This document shows, in pieces, positions 44,848 through 57,300 of a DNA stretch of 64,000 bases. Within the stretch, counting starts at the first letter, position 1. Every line of letters starts with the position of its first letter. Position numbers and translations under genes: made by a program. Source of the stretch: Diphasiastrum complanatum (Eukaryota > Streptophyta > Lycopodiopsida > Lycopodiales > Lycopodiaceae); the NCBI GenBank assembly GCA_029204225.1, contig CM055111.1, positions 16,415,019 through 16,479,018 on the forward strand, read 5' to 3'. The notes under the pieces are model-generated. The model was not told the DNA's origin, did no database searches, and saw nothing but the letters and a program-made list of their open reading frames with translations.

Positions 44848-47079
44848 TTATTTCATGCCGTAAAGTGCCTTATGGAGTTTACAGACATGATTCTTCATAC
44901 CTTCGAGAACAGATCCCTTAGGTTGTAGCATGTACATGTCTTCTTCAATAACTCCATTCGGATAGGATGTCTGTACATCGAGTTGATGTAGTTCGAGGCC
45001 GGCTGCAGCAGCATACAATACGAGAGTTCGGATCAGCAAAGGCTTGATCATCGGACTGAAAGTCTCATTGTAGTCGATGTTCAAGATCTAAGAAAATCCT
45101 CGTGCCACTAGTCAGGCCTTTCTTCAGTCAATACTCCTGTTAGCATTGTATTTGATCTTAAAGACCCATTTGCAATCGATAAGATTGTTGCCAACAGGTA
45201 GTTCGACGAATGACCATGTCTGGTTTTTGACTAGAGAGGAATACTCTCTATCCATCGCTTCTCTCCATAGATCGGAGTCTGGTTGGCTAAGTGTCTCATT
45301 GACAATAGTCAATTTCTGAATTAAGAGACAAGAAGACTCACAAATATACCTTGTGGGCTGTGTGCACACTCAATTCGATCTTCTTGGAGGTGGCATCGGT
45401 GGATGATCCAATCCTTGATTGTGTTGTCGATGAGTAACAACAACTTCTTTTGATTCATTGTCGAATAGTTGATCGATTGTCAGCATGCTTGAACCAGAGG
45501 CTCGAATTGTCGTGTCGAAGGCAGGGGCTATCGAAGGTTCACATGGAACTTTGCTCGTCTTTGAAGTCGATGAACTGATCCTCGATAAGGATAGTGAATA
45601 AAATTTGTTGGGTATCGGGGTCGTACAACTTGTAAGTGTTGTCAATGGAAGTACAACCAATTAGAATGGTTTTGAGACTTTGGAAGTCAAAATTCTTCCT
45701 TGTGTCCTTTGGAATCTATGCGTATGCAATGCATCCAAACACTCGTAGGTTCTTCACTGAAGGCTTAGGTCCTGTCTAAACCTCAGAAGTTGTCTTGCTT
45801 GAGAGGGCCGAACATCTATTTTGGATGTAAGTTGTAGTGGAGACAACTTCAGCCCATAAATTCTACGGTAATGATGTGTGAGCTAGCATGCATTTGGATG
45901 TCTCAACTAGGGTGTGATTCAATCTCTCGACTATCCCAATTGATTGAGGCAAATAGAGAGTAATGGACTAATCTTTGATGTCTTGGCTAAGGCAGTACTC
46001 CTTGAATTCAGTAGATATGTACTCTCCACCATTGTTGGACCTCAGGGCTATGATATTCTTACAAGTTTCTTTCTTTGCACGCTTCTTGAATGTTTTAAAG
46101 AGGTTGAAGGCCTCTGATTTCCTCTTGATAAAATTTACAACTGTCTTTCTAGAAAATTCATCAATAAAAGTAATAAAATACTTTGCATCCTTCAATGAAG
46201 CATTCTGTATTGGGCCACATATCTGTATGTACAATATCTAACAGTCCTCTAGCAACATGTTGATGGCTTGATCTAAAAGGTTTCTTAGCCTGCTTACCAA
46301 CTATACATTCTTGACAGACATGTGGTTTGACTCTTTCCTATTTGGATGGTCGAGATCAAGTACAATAGATTGCTTAGACATGTGCGCTACAAAAGCATGA
46401 TTCAAATGACCAAGTCTATAATACAAAAATAATTTTTTAATGATCTAAACGGAAGTACTGAGAGCCTAACTTTAAGTAAAAAAATAATGACCTAATTTGT
46501 ACAAGTATCCATGCCTCTTTTTGAGTGCTAGGATCTTGCATGTCCTATCGATTACTTTACATTGATCTCATTCAAATTCTACTTTGTGTCCTAAGCTTGT
46601 AATTCTACTTACAAAGAGCAAGTTTGTAGAAAGATTTGGTACACGAAAGACACTTGAAAGTAGCTTGAATTGATCATTTGCAAAGCTTAATCTTATTGTA
46701 CTTTCATATCCAATAGCTTGCGTGCTATTGTCGCCTAGGTGAACATACTTCTTGGTACTATAAGGCATATAGGACTCGAAGTAGCTGATATGGTTGGTCA
46801 TATGATGAGTGGTTCCAGAATCAAAAACTCAGAAGCTGTCGTCTGATGCTTTTTGATGGCTTGTCATGAATGCATTGTGATCCACTTCTCAAGAAGTGGA
46901 TTTGTAGCTGCTAGATTGAGGTGCTTTTGTAGATGCATTTGCATTCTAATTCGATTTTGCATTGTTGTTCTTAGCTTGTAGAATGCGACAATCTTGGATC
47001 TCATGGTTGGTTCATTTGCAATATCTGTAGAACAGCTTCTTCTTTGTTGGTGGATTCGATTGTTCTTGACGTTGTTTTT
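44848..47079 (-). pseudogene. gag-pol: Ty1/copia gag-pol remnant, minus strand
   Basis: Read from 47079: a zinc knuckle remnant (C…NHEIQDCRILQ), a protease region (DSGTTHHM-like, then HLGDNSTQAIGYESTIRLSF and LSTNLLFVSRITSLGHKVEF), a pre-integrase HHCC piece, and an integrase core (46234-45968) with KYFITFIDEFSRK and SNNGGEYISTEF, where the second catalytic Asp reads Asn. Linker sequence follows, then the RT N-terminus (45369-44848) with WREAMDREYSSLVKNQTW and DYNETFSPMIKPLLIRTLV, ending at LYGMK before the YVDD box. Stops and frameshifts are frequent. It was cut short at 44848, and on the 5' side at 47080 by a gypsy LTR. Confidence 0.8.
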
Positions 47080-48345
47080 GAGGGTTTGTGGATCCCAAGG
47101 AAACTCTGACCCTAGTTAATAAGTGAGAAGGATTTGACACCTTGCGTGTGTAAGTCCAACCCGATGATCACATAGTTATTTGATTACTTAGAAGTTAATA
47201 GAAGGACTTTAGGCCTTTCTGTGGGACTTTTAATGTCGCAAGGCCTAATAGTCTAGATAGTGAATAAAAAGGGCTCTCCCAAAAATTTGAATTTCAAATA
47301 ATATTTTACGAAGATGTGTTTTACCTCATGAAGTACCAGATTTAATCATGTTTTCACATGATGGCATGTGCGGAGGACACTTCTCTACAGATATTATTGT
47401 TCACAAACTTTTGTGAACAATAATATGTTGGTCCTATTCATCCTGCCGCGCAAGGATTTCAGGCCCGATACATTATCGTATCAACTGATTATATGACCAA
47501 GTGGGTTGAAGCCAAAGCTGTCAAAGTTGCTGATGCAAAATCTACGGCCAAGTTTCTATATGAAAATATTATAATCAGATTTGGTTGTCCAATCGAGACA
47601 GCCTCAAAGTGGATTGCCGGATCCCACCGTTGTTTTTTGCCACACAATTTGGATTTTAATACTGCACGCCTCGAATTTATGGAGAAGGTGCAGTACCATT
47701 TAATCAAGATTTGACGTGAAGCAAATAAAAGTCCCCAGTAACTGCATATTGCAGGTGTCGTGGGACCGCCACCAATTTTGTTGGGGGATACTGTTGGAGG
47801 GTTTGCAGATCCCAAGGCAACTCTAACCCTAGTTAATAAGTGAGAGGGATTTGGCACCTTGCGTGTGTAAGTCCAACCCGATGATCACATAGTTATTTGA
47901 TTACTTAGAAGTTAATAGAAGGACTTTAGGCCTTTTTATGGGACTTTTAATGTCGCAAGGCCTAATAGTCAAGTTAGTGAATAAAAAGGGCTCTCCCAAG
48001 AATTTGAATTTCAGATAGTAAGGGAGGTGGTCCGTGGAGATTGGCCAATAGGGTTTGAGGCCAAAGCACTAAAATCCACTATATAAAGTAGTGGTTATGA
48101 GTTATTTTGTACACTTTCACTCTTCATTTCAATACAAGCAGTTTGAGTCTCTTATGGAATGGATATGGAACGTCCTTGCTCTTCTTCTTTCCTCCTCCAT
48201 CTCTCATATTTTCTTTGGATTTGCTAATTGGTGGATTTGATGCTTGTTGGGGTTTATCATTATTATACTTTTGGGGAGAGAGAAAAAGAGAGAGAGAAGA
48301 GTAAGATTTATCATTGCTTGAGTAGTGTTAATTGATAGTGTGAAT
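47080..48345 (+). mobile_element. Collapsed Ty3/gypsy element: LTR piece, integrase piece, LTR
   Basis: 47080-47300 matches the start of the LTR at 47791 (GAGGGTTTG…TTAATAAGTGAG…TGTGTAAGTCCAACCCGATG). Between them, 47310-47715 encodes gypsy integrase segments: a zinc-binding part (LPHEVPDLIMFSHDG) and the core start with YIIVSTDYMTKWVEAKAVKV. Then comes a polypurine tract TTGTTGGGGGATAC immediately before TGTTGG at 47791. The second LTR has a CTATATAAAG box at 48079. Most of gag and pol is gone. The same integrase family is on the minus strand at 61540-61150. Confidence 0.75.
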
Positions 48346-48379
48346 GGATCATTAGGGGAGTTTTAAGCTCCAAAAAGAC

Positions 48380-48960
48380 CCTTTACACGGTTTGGAAAGA
48401 AATTATTGCAGCAACTCAAGATTTCGAAGAAGAAGGTTCTACTCGTATACACAAAGTAGAAGTTTGGAAAAAGTTAGACAACATGGTGAAATACTTGAGA
48501 AAAGATAAATTTTCAAATACTGATGTTCAAATGATACAGAAAACAACCAATGAATTTGTGGATGCAGTTTAGAGTGCATGGGGTGTTGATCATATAACAC
48601 ATTATATGGTAAGATTTTGATTTTACACTACGATAGACAAATATGTGCAATTAAATTAGATAATTTTGATACTGATTTAGATTATGTTTTTATGACATGC
48701 AGCACATATTACGACATCATTCAACATTCTTTGCAAGAAATAGTGGAAGTCTTAGCATATGATCATCGCAAGGATTGGAAAAATCTCATTGGCAAGCAAG
48801 AGCGACATTTCATAAAAGTACAGAACATGGCGGGACTAGCACAAAAAATAGCTATATACTGCAACTTTTCCAATGGTTTTATAGAAGAATCCAAATTCGT
48901 CATAATACAAAATTGACGGATTATAAAAAATTTCAAAAAGCATGCACATTTATACAAGCC
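48380..48960 (+). pseudogene. Unclassified module, copy 1 (EKSHW…EHGG)
   Basis: Two exon-like blocks, 48380-48605 and 48700-48960, are separated by an intron-like gap starting GTAAGA and ending ACATGCAG. They read TNEFVDAV…AWGVDHITHYM and then EKSHWQARATFHKSTEHGGT, followed by LQLFQWFYRRIQIR. A homologous copy with the same structure is at 53730-54250. Here a stop (TAG near 48571) and a frameshift break the frame. The arrangement, a helical region then E-K-x-H…T-Q/E-H-G-G, recalls C-terminal parts of some transposase-like proteins, but I cannot name the family. Confidence 0.45.
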
Positions 48961-50944
48961 AGTAGGCTATAGACACACAATAAAATTTTGTATATTAAAT
49001 AAAAAAAAATTTCAAAGTACAATTTAGCATAAAAAAGCTATTCTTAAAGCAATTATGCTACACACGTGGTAAATGTGAAAGAAAAAAGATGCGTGAAAAT
49101 TGCATTGTTGATAATTATTTGTGAAAGCTTGAACATAAAAATGAGGGTTAATGATCAAATCTAGAAGACATTGATGTCTGCTTTAATTCATTTTATTCTT
49201 TTATTGTGTTTATATGTGTATGCAAGACACAAATTAAGCATGGCATTAATAACGAGATTGCTCCATTTGTATTGAGTTACAATCATTGACAAATTTTGAT
49301 AGGCACCAAAAATGAAAATACAATTGAAGTGCCATGCAATGATGACAAAGAAAGAGAGAAATGAATTTGATTATAATGATTATGGGGCACAACGTGATAA
49401 AGAAACGTACGATATGTTTGAGTTCTATTGTAAAACAAACGATGATGCTAAGCACACGCGCATACACATTCTATTGAAGATGCAAACCACAAAGAATCTT
49501 TTATGGATGATGATGAGATCTTTCTTCACAAAGATCTTCTGGTATCCCTTTATATTCAGAAGCATTAATTGTAAATCTCCAAGCAACATATATATGGAGT
49601 GACCCGAGTATTGCATTATCATTCAGGTACAACATGACATCTTAGTGCGTTTTATTATTTTGTAATTGATTTATGAGTTTCTTTTTCTTTTTTCCAGCAA
49701 GAATTTCTTCTTTTTCCACTTATTGCAAAAGCTACTTCTCAAAGAGAATGTGATACCTAAAACTCAAAAAAGAAGCACGAAAAATATCGAGCATGCTTGA
49801 GATGGATAATGAAACAAGACATGTGTGGCTAGTGAATCATATTTCATATAAGGGCGAGCATTCAAAAAAGATTGAAAATTCAACATGTAATACATCACTT
49901 TATGAAGATGAATTTCAAGGAGATAAAATGCTGCACAGAGTGCTATGCCATTTTTCAATCGTTCCATGATTGGAATGCACAAGTCAATGTGAACAGTAAA
50001 TTAGAGACGGAAGCACATTTGTAGAAGAAGTAGAGGTTCATTGGAGGTTTGGTAAGCAAAGCAAAAACTTGAATCATTGTGCAAACCATAGATGAGAGAT
50101 AGATCCACATCTCTAAAGAAAACACACGATGACAAAAGAAAATTGACATGATGGAACCATAACACTCTAATCGTTATGTGGCAATCTACGACTTGGGACA
50201 ATAGAGAAGATAATGGTGATGGTGACGAGGGTCAAGAAAAGGTTGCAAATTCATAGGAATAAGGGGGTGACGAGATGGCAACAAGATAGATGCTCAAAAG
50301 TTATTGTTCTTCCTTTACTTGATGTAGATAACTTCAAAGTGAGTGGGTGATATGGTAGAAAACATCATTGACCTAATCAATCCAGAATCTCAATTCTTTC
50401 TGGATGAGCATCTGTCAAGTATGTGATGCTTTGCATATGGATATGTATTTCAGCTGATCACTATAATGTGCTCTATTTATTGCTATCAAGAAGGTCTCTA
50501 GGTACATCAATCCGTAGTAAAGGGTGTTCATCCTTATACATCCTCATGGACAATCAAAATGTTTGCAAATGTTTTGCATCCTTGGAAAGCATTTTTTCTA
50601 CCTTTGATGGCATCTTTGTTGTAGCAATCAATCTAAGGTGCATTGAAATTATCTATGGTGATGATGGATTAGATATGATTGACTTGCTACGGGATATCAT
50701 GCTGTGACCTTGCCTGTTGTACATGTTTGCCTAAAGTAAAAGCAAGAGGAATGGCTGAAAGAGAGGGTGGATATGAATAAGATTTGGGCCAAAACATATT
50801 TAACAAATGATCATAAATCTCTTGACCACGAGCAAAGTTTTTACTTTAAGCAGCAGGACAAAAAGTGTCTTAGCACTGAAGGTATGCACTTTTTTTGGGA
50901 GGGTATACTGTTACACATGGTTTCATTAGCTTGGTTGTGGAGGA
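48961..50944. other. Degenerate region, weak coding traces
   Basis: Short open stretches at 49312-49602 (CHAMMTKKERNEFDYNDYGA) and 50423-50707 (FASLESIFSTFDGIFVVAIN) may be decayed parts of the same unclassified element as its neighbours. I cannot support a gene; the rest is AT-rich without features. Confidence 0.3.
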
Positions 50945-51092
50945 ATTTTCCAGAAGTAGTGCTAAATTACTTGAGGCTTAATTGACTTTGTAGTTGAACT
51001 TCATGTAGTTAAAGGTTTCCATTAGTTTTAGTTTTTCTTTTTGGATACTATCCTGGATCTAACATCGATATATGCTTCAGTCATATAGGAAA
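50945..51092 (+). repeat. Direct repeat, copy 2
   Basis: This is the partner of 39650-39800, close to identical along AGTAGTGCTAAATTACTTGA to GGTTTCCATTAGTTTTAG. It lacks the internal GATAGTATCC duplication of copy 1. Confidence 0.85.
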
Positions 51093-53700
51093 AAAACAAG
51101 ATTTTTCTAGACTAAAATGAACATAACTAGGGGATTCCGAATGGAACAATTCCTAGATAGCCAATCTAGGAAATTTGGTGGTCTGTATTTTCTATTTAGG
51201 AATTTTTCCCTATATATAAAAGTGTTTTGTTTTGAATAACCTATATAGGTAATTCCCAAATTTCATATATTTCTATCTAGGAATTGCTCACCTAGCTATG
51301 GTCACCTTAATCTAGGGAAATCTTATTATTTTTCTAAATAAAGAAATAAGGTTTGTCAATCTTAAAACCTATGAATGGTATATTACATTAGCAGCTTAGG
51401 TTGGAGATGGATTCAGCCTTTCAAGATGCTGCTTTCAAAGGTCCACTATGGGAGGAGGTCTCAAGGTAGCTGTCAGTGCTGGAGCCTAGTTAAACTGCTT
51501 AGGCTGGTTGGCCTCTCTGGTACCTGCCTTGCCAATTTTTTTTGCACTGCGGTTTTGATACCGTAAATTGTAATTTCACCACATTTTTGAAACCCTGTGT
51601 GTCTACGTTTTTGAAACTCCGTTATGCCCATTTTTGATGATTGCCACTTTGTCGTCATTTTGAAACCCACTATGTGTATATTTTTCGATGTCATTTTTGT
51701 CGATTTTTCTCTTGGTAATGCCTCTAACCAATTCTTGATTCTGCAAGTTCTGACGGGGTTACAAGTGACAGAAAGAGTAATCTTGAGAAGAAACTGACCG
51801 TTCCTGAAAAACAAAAAGATTTTTGTTACTAGTAAAATATTTTTGGGTACATCAAAATTTTGCTCGGCATTGCCAGCATTTTTACTATCGGGCCAATTTA
51901 AAGGCCGTAAAACTTCTGGCTAGCCACATTAAGGCGGGCTTGGACCTATTTGTACATGGACCGGCATTTTCCTACGGTCTTACAAAATCTGACCTATGTC
52001 TAATATTTTTGACGGTTCCTTAGACCGTTTGTACAGATATATTATCCACTACTAATTAACGTGTCTAGCCACTTTACGGGTGGGCTGAGACCCCTTTTTG
52101 GTCCAACATTTTTGCTTCAACTTTCGCCAAATCCACAGTGTTTTGGTGCGCGTTAAATACTCTATAACTGGTTTTTGCCCGATTTTTGTCGTCAAAAATT
52201 CAGCTAACATTGGCGACTTCCACTAGGTAGTATGGTCCCCATACGGCAGACCCAACATCTTTGGTTTCGCAGCTTGGTTTTGTGTTGATGTCTTCCTTTT
52301 CAGCACCCTTAGGTGGGCAATGCTAACCATCTATATTCCTCTCATACATCGGTACTTAGTGATAGTGTTCTTTTCAGCTTCGTATTTTCCTCTTGATTCT
52401 TTAGTACCTGCAAAACACCCATCCCGTGTTCCTATTTTGGCATATGCACCCATTCCCTGGCAGAGTATGACAGTATGCCCAATTTCAGTTCCATGCATAA
52501 TTGGCAATGCAAATGCAAGATCTCAGAGTCATTAACATGGATGCAACTTTTCAACAGTGTGTCTAAAGTGCAAAGTGTTATGTGTACTGCTTTTTTCAAG
52601 GAGACTGATACAGTTCATGTTTCTCACTACACTGGATTGAACTGAATTTTGTGACACGATGATTAAACACTCTCAATCTGGACAAAGACTGCACTCAAAT
52701 GATACTTTCTCATCATGTCAAAACTATTCAACTCCACTTATTTATCGGATGTACAAAAGGCAACAAAGTCAATGTTTTGGCTAAAATCTTTGATCATGCT
52801 ACTTGGATACGTTCATTCAATAATAATGCCTTCATGAGTAATGCAGACACACTAGTGTGTGAGAACTTGTGACGGATGATGATGATACATCTTCAACTCC
52901 CAAAATCTATCCAAATAACTAGATGATTGCTAGAGTAGGATTGATCCAATTAGATGCAATCATGTGTTCACTCTCCACCCCACTACAATGCTTTCCAACC
53001 TCAATTTTAATTTTTTTTCTCAAACCCACCCGATCATGCTAGACACATGTCCTATTGCCTAGGTAAGAAAAATGCTTTTCATAATCAATGCATGATAGCT
53101 AGAATTCCAATAGATAATACTGCATTCATAAGAAATACTTACAAACCTTTTCTTTTTTTTAAGGATATAACCTCCTCTAGTAAGGTCCTCCGAAAAAGGT
53201 AGTGATTCTTGATCTTAGTCTACGTGGCACTGTCCTTTTGGCAGGCGTAAAATACATGTACATTTTGTTCTTTATGGGGATAGCAGTTACCAGATTTTCC
53301 AGAACTTGTTCTTCGATTATGTTGATGTACATAAAAGGGCTGTCTATTTTGTAATGTGATCTGCAAATGACATTTCAAGGAACACAAGAGTTTCAAGAGA
53401 TATTGAAGATCCCAACTGGAAACTAGTACTACCAATTCCTTTACAAAATGTGCATATTTGCACACTTCATGGAGAGTTGAGGATCATAGAGAAATTAATA
53501 TATCTTCATATCTTGTTTGCATGGAATACTAAGCCAGAGTCAGTATCAAAACAAGGAATCACTTGATTAGAAGAACTGTTGTCAAAAGTAGGCCATCATA
53601 AAGGCCATGTTAAAATACAAAAAGATGAAAAGCTTTCGAGAAAAAGAAGAAACGTACCTAGTAAACCTAGCATAGGAGGAGTCAAAGCTCGTTGATTTTT
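51093..53700. other. Region without identified genes
   Basis: No gene is supported. 51540-51690 has repeated TTTTTGAAAC(C/T)C phrases of unknown meaning. ORFs at 51375, 52320 and 53220 show no domains. Confidence 0.5.
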
Positions 53701-53729
53701 ATTAAATCGTTAAGGAACAACAAGGGTAA

Positions 53730-54250
53730 AGAAGGTTGAAGTTTGGAAAAAGCTCGATAATATGGTTGAAGTGCTTAGAAAAGACACAATTTCATATGCA
53801 GATGCACTCCTATTGGAGAAGACAACAATAGAGTTTGTAGATGTAGTTTGTGTGGCTTGGGGCTCAGAGCACATCACCCACTACATGGTAAGATACATTT
53901 GAACAGTGTCTTACAATTTTATAATTTTAGTATTACTTGCTTGATAGATTCTAACCAGTGCATATTTTTCTAACCAATGCATAAATCCTTGATATTGCAG
54001 CACATAGTAAGGCATCATGCATCATTTTTTGCAAAAAAGTATGGCAGTTTGAGTATATGGTCCTCACAAGGAATGGAGAAATCACATTGGCAGGCAAGAA
54101 TAGCATTTCATCGAAATACACAACATGGTGGAACATCCTCAAAAAATAGTTACATCATTCAGCTATTCCAATGGTTTTATAGACGAGCTCAAGTTCGATA
54201 CACAACAAGATCAACTGAATATCAAAGATTCAATATAAGCCAAAATTAAA
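53730..54250 (+). pseudogene. Unclassified module, copy 2 (EKSHW…QHGG)
   Basis: This is the better-preserved copy. Exon-like block 53730-53887 reads VEVWKKLDNMVEVLRKDTIS, then TTIEFVDVV and WGSEHITHYM, followed by a GTAAGA donor. Block 2 starts after TTGCAG at 54000: HIVRHHASFFAKKYGSLSIW, EKSHWQARIAFHRNTQHGG, LFQWFYRRAQVRYTTRSTEY. Both blocks are open. The matching intron position with copy 1 means the module was duplicated as DNA, not through cDNA. The function is unknown. Confidence 0.5.
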
Positions 54251-54309
54251 TTGATGGCATTCAATAAAGATCAAACGCGTGTAATAAAAAATTCTCAAAT
54301 TTCACATAC

Positions 54310-57300
54310 ATTAAATGGAAAAGAGTACAATCATTTTTTTTCATTGTCTCTAAGGACAATTTTTGCTATGTGGTCATGAAGGAACTTTTTCCTATCATAC
54401 GGATCCGAAAATCGAGTGGATCGCCTTTTGCTGAGATCTATATATCCTGATAGAATTGCCAGAGCAGATGGTCTCATAGGAACATTTTTTGGCACGTAAT
54501 TGAACACTTTAAGAGCAACATCTCTTTTGACAAAAATGATTCTCTATGTATTTTTTGGATATTTATGCCTTGGGCAAGATAAGATAGGGCCTTGATGGCC
54601 ATGATTAAGATTTCCGCATTCACAAAAAACCTTTCATGAAGAATACAAATTTCGTTATCTACAAAATGTTTCAAATAATGAGCCAATGAGGCATCCTTCT
54701 GTCTCCCGCCTTGTCTTTCTCTCAATCCTCCATGCCTGCTAGCAAAGGCATCAACTTCAACGGTTTCCTACAACACATAATCAAGTGTTAGTCAAACTAG
54801 CAAATCAATCATCAGTTACACATTAAATAGTAAATGATTTTTGTGAGAGGTGTACTTACCAGATACTCCTCATCAGCTTGGATCACACCAGCAGCTTCTA
54901 AAGACCAGCAATAATGGTCGATTGCTGGTCAGTTGGAATACTATATATGGGAGGTGGCGGATACCTTTCTGAAAAGCCAAAAACTCCTCCTCACTCGGCA
55001 TATTAGCCTCGTATGCCCTGCTCTCAGATAGCATCCTTTGAAGGGCATCTGTGCCACTTGCCCATTCTTCTTGGTCCTCATAGTCATCTATGAGTTCATC
55101 ATCATCAAAGTCAATAAAATCACTAAACTCATAAATCATCCTTGACAAAAGAGATAATATCTCATCTTCTCTGAGATCCATTACATCTCTGATGTCGCTA
55201 ATGGACAAGAATGCAATATCGTCCATATGGTACACATGGAGGTCCATCAGGGTTCTGCTCTGGTCAATCTGGCTCGCGGTAGATAAGGGAGAGACAGGCA
55301 AAGAACGAGCCTTGGCAGGATCATATTGCTGTGCTTGCCTGTCCTCCTCTGCATCTCCTAAAACCGCATCAATAATGGAAACCTTTGAAGACACATGAGT
55401 AGTAGGGCCAGGCAAATGAATCATAGACGACCTAGAAGATTCTGCTTCGTTAGGGATAAGAGCAGATAAGATAAACACAAAGGCCATACTGTTGTAAAGC
55501 TACCTTTACAAAGCTTTACTTCCGGCGCCATCGGCACCAGCTATGTCCCCGGCGCCAGCAGCGCCCCTGCTCCTCCCGGCGGCAACGGCGCCGGCGCTGC
55601 TCCCGGTGCCACTGTGACCAGAATCCAGTCGACACCAAGTTCCTATGGCTCAAAATCTTTGATCGGTTCTAGCGGAGTCCAGAGAGCTCAGATCGATGTG
55701 CAATCACCTCACACGATCTAGGCATGATTAAAGGAAGCCTGGGGATCAATAAAAGCTAGAGAGAGAAAATGACTTTCTAGAAAGATAAAATCCTAGAGAG
55801 AGAAAAACGTGCTTTACCAGCTTGGGTAGAGTGCTTGGTATGGGGGGGGGGGGTGCCGAATCACACCAATACTATAGGGGAGTGCAGGTTGCGACTCAGG
55901 GCGAGCTCCAACCAAGTCTCAGCCTCCCTTGTTGGAATGTTGTCATGGCTCTCGCCTTGGCATGCTAGCGCCCCGGAGACTAGGGTCGGTCACACACTTG
56001 AAATGTAACCTTCTCAGATTTATCAATAAAGTGGGATTTTCCTCAAACTGACTCTGATTACCTTCTAGGTTTCAGTGTTCGGTAAAAGCGCCAGTTGTAA
56101 GGCCGCTTCCAAATTTTTAAGTTGGCACATAGCTGAGGGTCGTATTCCGGGACACCAGCGGTATGCCGTCGGGACCATTCGGTCCGTGGCGCCAGCGGTA
56201 TGCTGTCGGGACCATTTGGTTCAGGAACTGGTTGTTTTCATATCTGTCGCGGCTTGTGGTTCTGACTGTTCCTTGCATGAACGTGAATGGGTTAAGCTCA
56301 TGGGGAAAGGGCTCTAACCTGTTGGCTAGGTTGGATGGCTTGCTTGGGTGGAAGTTACCTGTTTATGGCTGTCCAGTATGGTGTGGCGCCAGGTTGGCTT
56401 CCAATGCTCATGACGAAACTTTCAGTTGGTTAAATCTGATGTAAGTCAGACCGCTTGCTTGGAATGGATGTTACTCGTTCCTAACGAAGCTTCGAGTTGG
56501 TTAAGTTTGATGTATGTCGGGCGGCTTCCTTGGAGGTAAATCACCCACATCGGGACCCCCGATCTGGCATGGCGCCAGGTTGGATCGCAATGTTGGTTTT
56601 CGGAACTTCAAGTTGGTTAAGTCTGATCGTTGTTGGCGAGTTGGCTGCTTGTATGTCAAGTGGGTTTGGATGGCAAGAGTTGAAGGCTGGGAAGCTAAGT
56701 CGTGGTTCCCGGCTCCCTTTGGGATGCTTGCGCTACATGTGGTATCAGAGCCGACGGGCCGGTCAGCTATGCATATCTCACGGAAATGGCCACGGTTTGG
56801 GGTTCATCAAGACAATTGTTGTGCAAGGTCCTGCGACCAGAATCCAGCCGTCACCAAGTTCCTATGGCTAAATGATCGGTTCTAGCGGAGTCCAGAGAGC
56901 TCAGATTGATGTGCAATCACCTCACACGATCTAGGAATGATTAAAGGAAGCCTGGGGATCAATAAAATCTAGAGAGAGAAAATGACTTTCTAGAAAGAGA
57001 AAATTCTAGAGAGACAAAAACGTGCTTTACTAGCTTGGGTAGAGTGCTTGGTATGAGGGGGGGTGCCGAATCACCCCAATACTATAGGGGAGTGCGGGTT
57101 GCGACTCAGGACGAGCTTCAACCAAGTCTCAGCCTCCCTTGCTGGAATGTTGTCATGGCTCTCGCCTTGGCATGCTAGCGCCTCGGAGACTAGGGTCGGT
57201 CACACACTTGAAAGGTAACCTTGTCAGATTTATCAATAAAATGGGATTTTTCTCAAACTGACTCTGATTACCTTCTAGGTTTCAGTGTTCGGTAAAAGCG

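Noticed and set aside
54924-54965. A 40-base intron in the split minus-strand gene
   Set aside because: It would restore frame with GT…AG ends, but it is shorter than typical plant introns, so a frameshift is at least as likely.
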